A stretch of DNA of 35,313 bases from Anaerolineae bacterium. Lineage in GTDB: Bacteria > Chloroflexota > Anaerolineae > 4572-78 > J111. Location: contig JAFGNV010000082.1 of the NCBI GenBank assembly GCA_016926805.1, forward strand, positions 1-35,313, written 5' to 3'. The notes beneath the pieces were generated by a model, which saw only the letters and a list, made by a program, of their open reading frames with translations, was not told the origin of the DNA and did not search any database. This document shows positions 18,701-25,235 of this stretch, in pieces. A program made the position numbers and the translations under genes. Position 1 is the first letter of the stretch. Each line of letters starts with the position of its first letter.

Positions 18701-18820
18701 GGTTCAAACTTACCGGCTGACATAACTCGAGATGGGATCCTTGACATCTTTGACATCGTTTTGGTCAGTGTGAATTTTGGGGAAGAAGGTCCTCAAACCT
18801 GGAGTTGTTTAGACAAGTAA
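15710..18820 (+). CDS. transmembrane AAA-like ATPase with TPR, cohesin-like and dockerin domains
   Basis: A 1036-residue fusion. The N-terminus is an AAA-like ATPase with Walker A TPRQMGKSS (49-57) and Walker B VVIFIDEID (141-149), NGHPYLTQ (245-252) and a winged-helix region to about 355. One TM helix follows (about 371-390), then TPR-type helices (about 510-570), a Ser/Thr/Pro-rich stalk (about 575-720), a cohesin-like beta domain (about 719-855), a TPTPEPTNEPT linker, a carboxypeptidase-regulatory-like beta domain (about 892-970) and a dockerin (about 973-1025). The dockerin repeats are GDINGDNFVDVTDA and ADITRDGILDIFDIV. The TPRs and everything after the helix should be outside the cell. 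Cohesin and dockerin normally sit on separate proteins. AGGGAAG precedes the ATG, 4 nt after the previous ATPase gene. The role is inferred to be surface sensing or anchoring coupled to an NTPase; no direct evidence exists. Confidence 0.85.
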   Translation: MQQERNITPSDFFFTGGTMHRKSPSYVIRPADQELFNRVLAGQFCYVLTPRQMGKSSLVVRTAQRLQKEGIKTVDIDLQGVGGKDIVVDQWYQTLLDVIKEKLSLPVSPEIWWQEHASLSPVRRFTTYLRDVVLAEVEGQVVIFIDEIDTTLYLDFRDDFFAAIRAMHNARATDPTFRRLTCVLLGVVSPSDLIKDSTISPFNIGQRIDLQEFELSNASVLQEGLEKFHPRQGETIFTCIYNWTNGHPYLTQKLCLAAADTKNEHWTENQVDELVKQLFLSTEVSEEDHLELVEKQILDNDRRRDLLKLYEQVYQGKEVSDDKQSILQNQLKLSGLIKAEKGYLHVRNKIYRHVFNSSWIQENTQHDWNRNLAFVAVVLAVFLGVILWYNNVRVPYLAEKAELDFHRAYTNPEERVINLATLFELRGFFGASSYDNKAQELFFGLQTSQEQFALFDVKSDKIVIVIKGLYVTLADVDNTNRTGPLLQTMLKALEKLDETEETKLLKTEISSWVQGRTLARQGNFDAAQIEYDKAISINGDNPATLYERAKVETELSEYQLALNDLDQVIVIGGRLATPTPTTSAVTISPSLEQDQGDITDATSTPTAPPVTTPEIDIISPISPVSTNQIIVTSTETSSATEAPSSTATPTPVKVASEFASTSQIISAVRELIDSNPNLISYLLSVSPQEFSNLREFGLVPTPTSTPQPTEESPPETLPEPVILTLDGPTSINPSETFRVDVVAKNVPPPGLYGIQFEINYDPTLISASNLQINPNLSFVVRNTVDNTIGKITLVASQQGKVPGLTGNVTLLSFDATAANISEIASFTFGNDKISNSQAQGVNNVNEDHAIAIGEAVAPEPTDTPTPEPTNEPTFEPTEEPTPEPADESTSVKVSGQVILVGRAGDDWSGAIVTINDSGQVGTTDATGNFSIANPTTGSFDSITVDAPGYLSAVCTGVKVDALETVMTPVNLLSGDINGDNFVDVTDATAVGAGFGQTGSNLPADITRDGILDIFDIVLVSVNFGEEGPQTWSCLDK

Positions 18821-18891
18821 ATGTGTCTTTCAACAAAGCCATTCGTACCTCTGGGTTGCTTCATTGCTCCCACTGGATTGTCAAATCCGGC

Positions 18892-18932
18892 GGTGAAGGC
18901 TTGGATTTGGCAATCCAAGCCAAGCCTTCACC
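18892..18932. repeat. perfect 13-bp inverted repeat after the ATPase cassette
   Basis: GGTGAAGGCTTGG (18892-18904) and CCAAGCCTTCACC (18920-18932) flank a 15-nt loop that itself contains GGATT/AATCC, 71 bp after the stop at 18820. The stem would be strong but is followed by AAAATTCC, not T residues, so it is not a classic intrinsic terminator. The rest of the 18821-19092 gap shows no gene. Confidence 0.7.
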
Positions 18933-19092
18933 AAAATTCCACTCAAAGACTCCAGTGCCAACCAAGTTATATCCTTACATCGATACTCCCACAATAAGAG
19001 AACTGATAACGAAGACTACCCCAATTGGACAAAAATCCAATTGACAGCCAAAATATAGTCCGTTGGTAAGGCCATCCGATTTGCAGTGTCCA

Positions 19093-21075
19093 ATGATCAA
19101 CGCTAACGCCCAAACCCAAACTGAACATGCAACGCCCCCTTCCTCTCACTTCTCACTTCTCATCCCTCCCCCCCTCTCTCCTCTACTCCTGGTAGCCCTC
19201 TCCCTGGCCCTCAGCCTGCACGGTCTGGCCACCGATAGCCTTTGGGGCGACGAAATTTTCACCGCCACCTTTGCCAGCCAATCCTCGGCAGAGGTCATCC
19301 ACTGGACGGCCAGGGACATTCATCCTCCCCTCTACTACCTGCTGGTTGGCGCTTTCACCCGGCTGACCATCCCGCTCGGTGTCGCCGAATTACCAACCCA
19401 GGTTTCCGATTGGCTCTGGCGTTTTCCCTCGGTCATCTTCACGGTTCTTACCGTCGCCGTCACTTACCGCATTACGCTAAACTTTGCTCGCTGTATCCAA
19501 TACCAAATAGCAAATAGCAAATACCAAATACGTCTTATCGCCAACACCGCTGCTCTGTTACTCTGTCTCGCTCCCATTGCCATCAAATACAGCCAGGAAG
19601 CCCGTATGCATGCCCTGTTTATGGGCCTGGCCGCGCTGTCCACCTGGCTTCTCTTTTGGGCCCTGGCTCGGCCCCGGCAATGGACCCGCTGGCTGGCCTT
19701 CGCTCTGGCGACCACGGCTAACATCTACACCATGTATTTCGGTTTTTTGATTTTGGCCGCCCAGGGCGGCTTGCTTCTGTTTCGGCAAATCGCAAATTAC
19801 AAATCGCAAATTACAAATCGCAGACTTATTCTGAGTCAAGTCGAAGAATCGCAAATTATAGGCTTCAGCTCATCTATTATTCTAGCCTTCCTCCTCTACA
19901 CTCCCTGGTGGCCGGTCCTCTTTAACCTCCTGCGCCAACGAGCCGCCATTGGTGCCATCGAGGGTGGCGTCGGCGACCCGTTGACATTTATCCGTGGGGT
20001 AGTGCAGGCGCTCGGCCCCCTGCCGGAATTCGTTGCCTGGATTTTTTTATTCCTGTTTATCACCGGCCTGATTTTTTTAGTCCGGCATCGCTGCTGGCCG
20101 CTGGCGGGTTTGGCCGGCCTGTGGCTGGCGCTCCCCACCCTGCTGCCCATTGTCCTCGGCGACCCTCGCGCCCTGCAATTTCGGTACGCCTTTATTTTGC
20201 CGATCTATCTGACCATCATCGCTTATGCCGTGGGGTTTGGCAGCGCGGTAGTCGCGGCCAGAGTTCCGGCGTTGCCACAAGCCCGGGTGTCAACCTATAT
20301 TATCTGGCTACTGGCGACCGTTTCCTTTGTGGCCACTCTGGCCGTGTACAACCAGACCAAACCCGACTGGCGCAGCGCCGCCGCGTATCTGGCTGCCCAC
20401 GCCGCCCCGGCCGACCTCATCCTGATTGGGCCGCTGTGGGACGAAGGCCGTTTTATTGCTTACTATTACCGCGGCCAGGCTCAAATCTTGACACCCGCGG
20501 CAATGGTGACTAATATTGAGCGTCACGTCGAATCGATGCGGGCCAACGGCGGGCGAGTCTGGGCGGTCAATCGTTTTGCCCCGGCCGAGTCGGCTGCGCT
20601 AAAAAATATCGTTTTTCCAGGCGTGGTCGTTTCGGAGCCACAGCTAACGGTTTACGAACCAACCTTGCTGGCCGCAGCCGCCATTGACCTGGCCGGCCAA
20701 GCCGTAGACGCCGCCTATCTCTGGGCCGCCGAGGCCGAAGCGCAGGGAGTGCTCGATCCAGACCCGCGCACGGCTCGCGCTGCGGCCCTCCGCGCCTGGG
20801 GCGACGGCTTGGTGGCGGCCGGTCGGCCTGAAGAGGCCCTGGAGCCTTATCAAACCGCTGTGGACATTTTCCCCGGTTGGGTGGATGGCCTGATCACGCT
20901 GGCCCAAACCCAGCAAGCGTTAGGCAACTTCCCGGCTGCGGCCCAAACCTACCGGCAGGCTGTTGCCTTTAATCGCAAATGGCAGGGACCAGCCGCCGAT
21001 GAGGCCGCCGCCCTGGTTGAGGCCGGTCAATGGCAGATGGCGCTGGAAAAGTATCATCAAATTATTGGAGAATAA
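19093..21075 (+). CDS. GT-C glycosyltransferase (GT39/RgtB-like) with C-terminal TPR tail
   Basis: 660 residues from ATG 19093; the frame is open to TTG 19063 but ATG is preferred. The first extracytoplasmic loop has LWGDEIFT (Asp53-Glu54) and DIHPPLYY, the signature of the PMT/ArnT/RgtB-like superfamily using polyprenyl-phosphate sugars. About ten TM helices run to about residue 430. A soluble extracytoplasmic segment follows, and the last 80 residues are TPR-like (RPEEALEPYQTAVDIFPGW, NFPAAAQTYRQAVAF). Two heptamer arrays (19504-19531 and 19785-19819) and a short one at 19148-19161 are translated in frame in polar loops. The next gene begins 30 nt downstream on the same strand. Acceptor and sugar are unknown. 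Confidence 0.85.
   Translation: MINANAQTQTEHATPPSSHFSLLIPPPLSPLLLVALSLALSLHGLATDSLWGDEIFTATFASQSSAEVIHWTARDIHPPLYYLLVGAFTRLTIPLGVAELPTQVSDWLWRFPSVIFTVLTVAVTYRITLNFARCIQYQIANSKYQIRLIANTAALLLCLAPIAIKYSQEARMHALFMGLAALSTWLLFWALARPRQWTRWLAFALATTANIYTMYFGFLILAAQGGLLLFRQIANYKSQITNRRLILSQVEESQIIGFSSSIILAFLLYTPWWPVLFNLLRQRAAIGAIEGGVGDPLTFIRGVVQALGPLPEFVAWIFLFLFITGLIFLVRHRCWPLAGLAGLWLALPTLLPIVLGDPRALQFRYAFILPIYLTIIAYAVGFGSAVVAARVPALPQARVSTYIIWLLATVSFVATLAVYNQTKPDWRSAAAYLAAHAAPADLILIGPLWDEGRFIAYYYRGQAQILTPAAMVTNIERHVESMRANGGRVWAVNRFAPAESAALKNIVFPGVVVSEPQLTVYEPTLLAAAAIDLAGQAVDAAYLWAAEAEAQGVLDPDPRTARAAALRAWGDGLVAAGRPEEALEPYQTAVDIFPGWVDGLITLAQTQQALGNFPAAAQTYRQAVAFNRKWQGPAADEAAALVEAGQWQMALEKYHQIIGE
19148..19161 (+). 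repeat. short heptamer repeat (ACTTCTC)2
   Basis: Two exact copies flanked by diverged units (TCCTCTC before, ATCCCTC after), encoding the polar N-terminus before the first TM helix. Weak alone, noted because four other such arrays occur in the same gene cluster. Confidence 0.45.
19504..19531 (+). repeat. heptamer tandem array (CAAATAS)4 inside a gene
   Basis: CAAATAG twice, CAAATAC twice, preceded by a diverged copy (CAATAC). Read in frame as YQIANSKYQI in a loop between TM helices. Confidence 0.85.
19785..19819 (+). repeat. heptamer tandem array (RCAAATY)5 inside a gene
   Basis: GCAAATC, GCAAATT, ACAAATC, GCAAATT, ACAAATC: five copies, 35 nt. It is translated as QIANYKSQITN in a polar loop; another isolated GCAAATT lies at 19850-19856. 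Confidence 0.9.
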
Positions 21076-21105
21076 CGTTCAGACGATCGGACGTCTAACC
21101 AGCAA

Positions 21106-22083
21106 ATGAACCGCAAACAACTCTTTAACATTCTCAAAATAGTCATCAGTATCGTCCTGCTGGCCTTGATTTTCAGAAGCATCGACTTGCCAGCATTCTG
21201 GCTGATTATCCAGCAGGCCAACCCCTGGTGGCTGTTGGCCGCCGTAGGGGTGATGATGCTCGGAGTGGGCGTGCGGGCCTGGCGCTGGCAAATCCTGCTC
21301 GACGCTATCGAGGTTCGGGTGCCCCTGGGTGAGTTAACCGCTATTTACTTTATCGGTTTTCTGTTCAACAACCTGCTGCCCAGCGGCCTGGGAGGTGACG
21401 CCATCCGCATGGTCGAACTCAACCGCCACACCGAACGAGGTTCAGATGCGGTAACCAGCGTAGTGGTTGACCGCTACCTGGGCCTGCTGGCTTTGCAGGC
21501 CATTGCTCTGGCCGCGCTCCTGCTGAGCTGGGGTTCGGTGCCGATCTTTGTGGCCTGGATCACCATCGTTGTCTTTGTCGCTGGCGTGGTCATCGGTTAC
21601 CTCCTCATCAATCGCACCCTGTACTTGCGACTCCAACAGCGCAACAACCTGTTTCGCCGTTTGACCGGGGTAAAATTTGTGGGCAATCTATTTGAATCGT
21701 TCCACCGTTATCCCCTCCCGGCCATCGGCCGGTCTTTTCTGGTGTCGTTTTTATTCAACTTCACCCTCATCGCCATGTACGCCTTCATTGGCTGGTCATT
21801 GGCGGCGCTGGTCAGTCTGGCTCAATTTGCCATCATCGTGCCCATCACCTCCATGTTTTTGCTGCTGCCCATCAGCTTTGGCGGTCTCGGCGTGCGGGAG
21901 TGGTCCTTTCAGGCCTTCTACCGGCCCATCGGAGTCTCCCCAGAAGTGTCGGTGGCAATGTCGCTGCTGGTATATTTTATTGGCAACGTCTGTACCGGCA
22001 TCATCGGCGGGATTATCTATCTGATCCGTGGCGCACGGGGAGTGGTTGTCGAAAGAACGCAGACAATGAACAGTGAGCAGTGA
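21106..22083 (+). CDS. LPG-synthase-type (UPF0104/AglD-like) integral membrane protein
   Basis: A 325-residue protein with about eight TM helices and the family signature FNNLLPSGLGGDAIRM plus GGLGVREW near the C-terminus. This is the stand-alone membrane domain of lysylphosphatidylglycerol synthases (LPG_synthase_TM), which acts as a flippase in MprF and is commonly found beside glycosyltransferase genes. Here it lies between a GT-C enzyme and a GT2 polyprenyl-phosphate glycosyltransferase, so a role in moving a lipid-linked sugar is plausible (inference). ATG 21106 follows a small inverted repeat (AGACG 21081, CGTCT 21092); no strong Shine-Dalgarno is visible. The last codons and stop are built from a heptamer repeat (22065-22085). 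Confidence 0.88.
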   Translation: MNRKQLFNILKIVISIVLLALIFRSIDLPAFWLIIQQANPWWLLAAVGVMMLGVGVRAWRWQILLDAIEVRVPLGELTAIYFIGFLFNNLLPSGLGGDAIRMVELNRHTERGSDAVTSVVVDRYLGLLALQAIALAALLLSWGSVPIFVAWITIVVFVAGVVIGYLLINRTLYLRLQQRNNLFRRLTGVKFVGNLFESFHRYPLPAIGRSFLVSFLFNFTLIAMYAFIGWSLAALVSLAQFAIIVPITSMFLLLPISFGGLGVREWSFQAFYRPIGVSPEVSVAMSLLVYFIGNVCTGIIGGIIYLIRGARGVVVERTQTMNSEQ

Positions 22084-22085
22084 AC
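22065..22085 (+). repeat. heptamer tandem repeat (ARTGARC)3 spanning a stop codon
   Basis: AATGAAC, AGTGAGC, AGTGAAC in tandem. The TGA stop of the flippase-like gene (22081-22083) lies inside the third unit, so the C-terminal residues MNSEQ derive from the repeat. Confidence 0.8.
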
Positions 22086-22099
22086 AAATTCGCTATTTA

Positions 22100-22235
22100 A
22101 AATTTGGTAACTATTTATCTTCTTGGCTTGTCATTGCGAGGGCGCAGCCCAAAGCAATCTCCAGTTCCAGGATGGAGACCGCTTCGCCTCTGGCTCGCAG
22201 TGACATGAGGAACAAGGTGAATGGTTACGAAATTT
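22100..22235. repeat. nested palindromic element with TGTCATTGCGAG arms
   Basis: Core arms TGTCATTGCGAG (22129-22140) and CTCGCAGTGACA (22194-22205) are complementary except one base, with further complementarity inside (GCAATCTCC versus GGAGACCGC). Outer arms AAATTTGGTAACTA (22100-22113) and TGGTTACGAAATTT (22222-22235) pair with two mismatches. There is no coding potential. It has the look of a REP- or MITE-like interspersed element and separates the flippase-like gene from the GT2 gene. Confidence 0.75.
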
Positions 22236-22284
22236 GGGTAGTGGTTAAATGGTGACTGATGGAGTCACAAATTTGAAACTTGAG

Positions 22285-23244
22285 ATGAGTATGGTCCAAC
22301 TGAGTATCATTCTGCCCGTTTACAACGAGGTCGAAAGCATTCCTCATCTGTTAGATGAGTTGACCCCGGTGCTGGATGCAACCGGGCGCAAGTTTGAGAT
22401 TATCTGTATTGACGACGGCAGCAGCGACGGCAGTTTTGACGAACTGAAAAAACTCCGAAGTCAGGACGAGCGGGTGCGTATCGTTCGATTCCGCCGCAAT
22501 TTTGGCCAAACAGCCGCCTTTGCCGCCGGTTTTGACCGCGCTCAGGGTAACGTGGTCATCACCATGGACGCCGATTTGCAGAACGACCCGGCCGACATTC
22601 CCCCCCTGTTAGCCAAACTCGAGGAAGGCTACGACATTGTCAGCGGCTGGCGAGTCAAACGCTGGCGTGAAGGTTTCCTGCCGATCCTGACCCGCAAATT
22701 GCCTTCAAAAATAGCCAATTGGCTGATTTCCACCTTTACCGGCGTGCACCTGCACGATTACGGTTGCGCCCTTAAAGTCTATCGCCGCGAGGTGGTCAAA
22801 AATATCAACCTGTACGGCGACCTGCACCGCTTTATCCCTGCGATTGCCAGTTATTATGGGGTCTCGGTGGCTGAGGTGCCGGTGAATTACCGTTCTCGCC
22901 AATTTGGCACCAGCAAATACGGGCTGAGCCGGATCATCCGGGTCATCCTGGACCTGCTGGTGGTGCGTTTTCTGCTCAGTTACTCCACCCGGCCTATCCA
23001 GATTTTTGGCTCAATGGGGCTGTTGTCATTTACCATCGGCGTTGCCGTTGGGATTTACCTGACCTTTATGAAATTGGTTTATGGCGAAGCCCTGGCCGAA
23101 CGCCCGATGTTGCTGCTGGCCATGCTGCTGGTGATGATTGGCGTGCAGTTGGTCACCATGGGGTTGTTGGGAGAATTGATTGTCCGCACCTATCACGAAA
23201 GCCAAAACAAGCCGATTTATTCGGTGCGGGAAGAGTTAGGTTAG
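22285..23244 (+). CDS. GT2 polyprenyl-phosphate glycosyltransferase (DPM1/ArnC-like)
   Basis: An inner-membrane enzyme of about 319 residues that transfers a sugar from a nucleotide donor to polyprenyl phosphate on the cytoplasmic side. The GT-A domain begins with IILPVYNE and has DDGSSDGS (43-50) and the metal-binding DADLQNDP (95-102), then the family's basic QFGTSKYG segment. Two C-terminal TM helices (about 235-260 and 270-295) are typical of ArnC/GtrB-type members. The frame extends to ATG 22249, but ATG 22285 or 22291 fits the family's start better. It would supply the lipid-linked sugar for the GT-C enzymes in this cluster (inference). The next gene starts 17 nt after its stop. Confidence 0.92.
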   Translation: MSMVQLSIILPVYNEVESIPHLLDELTPVLDATGRKFEIICIDDGSSDGSFDELKKLRSQDERVRIVRFRRNFGQTAAFAAGFDRAQGNVVITMDADLQNDPADIPPLLAKLEEGYDIVSGWRVKRWREGFLPILTRKLPSKIANWLISTFTGVHLHDYGCALKVYRREVVKNINLYGDLHRFIPAIASYYGVSVAEVPVNYRSRQFGTSKYGLSRIIRVILDLLVVRFLLSYSTRPIQIFGSMGLLSFTIGVAVGIYLTFMKLVYGEALAERPMLLLAMLLVMIGVQLVTMGLLGELIVRTYHESQNKPIYSVREELG

Positions 23245-23261
23245 CGGCGGTTGGATAAGTA

Positions 23262-25223
23262 ATGGCCACTTATCACCGGCGGAATGGATGGGCACTCCTG
23301 GTATTGGGACTGGCCTATATTCTGCGCCTCTATCACCTCGATTTTCAAAGCATCTGGTGGGACGAGGGACATAGCATCTATGTGGCCACCCATCCTGTTG
23401 CGCAAATCCCCCCCCTGCCGGCCATGGACGTTCATCCCCCGGCCTATTTCACTTTATTGCATCTGTGGCTGAGCCTGGCCGGAAACAGCGAATTTGCTCT
23501 GCGTTACCTCTCGGTGTTATTTAGCCTGCTCACCGTCGCCCTGTTATGGCGATTTGCCGCCTCAATCCACCTATCCCATACATTTCCCTCCGCGCCTTTG
23601 CTCGCTACACTTCTGGCCGCTCTTTCGCCGATGTATGTTGCCTATGCCCAAGAAGTTCGCAGTTACGCCATGATGACCTTCCTGGCCGCAGCCAGCACAT
23701 TTATCCTGTGGTGGCTCCTTTTCCCTGGCCCAAACCGCGATACCAGGCAGAAGCGAGGCATTCTGCTAGGGCTTTACATCATTGTCACTGCCCTCTGTCT
23801 GTACACCCACTACTTCACCCTCTTCCTGTTAATCTTCCACAATCTGGTCTGGCTGGCCTGGTTGCTGGGCGAGAAAGTCAGCCTGAAACACTCGCGCGCC
23901 ATCTTCATTACGCACGCTGGTTTGTGGTTGGCTTCGCAGGCAGGCATCCTGCTGTTATTTGCGCCGCAACTGCAATTGGCGCTACGCCAAATCACCAGCT
24001 ATACCAACCCCAATCTAATTCCGCCCACCCTGAGCTATTTTATTACCCAAAGCTGGCAGGCCTATACCACCGGCCTCACCATTTCCCCTACCCCGGCAAG
24101 ATGGGGCATGGTCGCAATCGCCGGGGGGCTTTTGGTTAGCTGGGGCATCCATTTTTGGCAAAATCCGGTCAAACTGATAACCCCTTTCGCCTTTCTCCTT
24201 GCCTGGCTACTGATACCCCTGGCCGCCTATTTCATCGCCCTCCAACGCCAACCTTCTTTTGAACCGCGTTACCTGATGCTGGTCACTCCAGCTCTATTTT
24301 TGCTGCTGGCGGTCGGTCTCGGTCGGGGGACAAGAGGTAGGTGGCAGGGATTACGTCTTATCTATTACGTTTTGCTGGCCATCCCCTTGCTGGTCTTTAT
24401 CATTGGTCTGCGCAGTTACTACATTAACGAATCGTACTTTAAGGATGACTCTGCCGGCGTGGCCGACTGGCTGGTGGCCGAAACCACCGCCAACGACGTT
24501 GTCTATATTGATGTTCCCCACCCCTTCCACTATTACCAAAATCGAATTCCCGCCCCCACCCGCTATCTTTTTGTTGACATCCACACCGCCGCCGACACAC
24601 TTACCCGCGAGGCTGCCGGGCGAGATCGTCTTTTTTGGGTCACCTGGCACGGCAGCGACACCGACCCGCGCGGGGTAATCCCCTTTCTGGCTGAAAAAGC
24701 CGGTCAGCAATTGGGCCAACTCGATTTCCGGGGCTACCGCGTAGAATGGTTTGACCTGCCGGATACGGGGGTTGTCTTCAGCCTGCCTGCTGTGTTGACC
24801 CCCATCAACGCCACCTTTGGCGATGTTTTGCGATTAGACGGTGTTGCCTACGGAGAAACAACCACCGTCGCTGACCCCACCTGGGCCACCCTGTATTTTA
24901 CCCTGCTCCACAACACGGAGGTCGACTACAAAGTTTCGGTGCGGGTGCGGGGTGAGGAGGGACGGGTTGTGGCGCAGGTGGATAAAGACCTGCTCAACGA
25001 CCGCCACTTCCGTACTTCGGCCTGGCCCATTGCCGACCCCTTCCTCAACCAGGTCATCAACGTATACACCCTGCCCCTGGTCGCCGACACGCCGCCCGGT
25101 TTGTATCAACTCGAAGTAGTTGTCTATAACAGCCAGCCCCCCTATCCCGCTGAAGGCGTTACCGGCCACAAAAGCCCCGACGGAGTCGCCGCGATGATTG
25201 GACGAATAACCGTAATTCCCTAA
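23262..25223 (+). CDS. GT-C glycosyltransferase (GT39/RgtB-like) with one C-terminal beta module
   Basis: 653 residues. The first loop carries IWWDEGHS (Asp34-Glu35) and DVHPPAYF (55-62), as in PMT/ArnT/RgtB-like enzymes. TM helices run to about residue 390. An extracytoplasmic segment follows, and the final 140 residues (from about 513) contain a beta module (ATFGDVLRLDGVAYGE, DYKVSVRVRGEEGRVVAQVD) that resembles the modules at the ends of the two GT-C paralogues at 9446-14271. It lies between the GT2 and MurJ genes with short gaps (17 and 12 nt), so co-transcription is likely. Substrates unknown. Confidence 0.88.
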   Translation: MATYHRRNGWALLVLGLAYILRLYHLDFQSIWWDEGHSIYVATHPVAQIPPLPAMDVHPPAYFTLLHLWLSLAGNSEFALRYLSVLFSLLTVALLWRFAASIHLSHTFPSAPLLATLLAALSPMYVAYAQEVRSYAMMTFLAAASTFILWWLLFPGPNRDTRQKRGILLGLYIIVTALCLYTHYFTLFLLIFHNLVWLAWLLGEKVSLKHSRAIFITHAGLWLASQAGILLLFAPQLQLALRQITSYTNPNLIPPTLSYFITQSWQAYTTGLTISPTPARWGMVAIAGGLLVSWGIHFWQNPVKLITPFAFLLAWLLIPLAAYFIALQRQPSFEPRYLMLVTPALFLLLAVGLGRGTRGRWQGLRLIYYVLLAIPLLVFIIGLRSYYINESYFKDDSAGVADWLVAETTANDVVYIDVPHPFHYYQNRIPAPTRYLFVDIHTAADTLTREAAGRDRLFWVTWHGSDTDPRGVIPFLAEKAGQQLGQLDFRGYRVEWFDLPDTGVVFSLPAVLTPINATFGDVLRLDGVAYGETTTVADPTWATLYFTLLHNTEVDYKVSVRVRGEEGRVVAQVDKDLLNDRHFRTSAWPIADPFLNQVINVYTLPLVADTPPGLYQLEVVVYNSQPPYPAEGVTGHKSPDGVAAMIGRITVIP

Positions 25224-25235
25224 AATATCGATGCT

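Noticed and set aside
19785..19819. Short repeats as a CRISPR array
   Set aside because: Units are 7 nt with no spacers and lie inside a reading frame; no cas genes are present.
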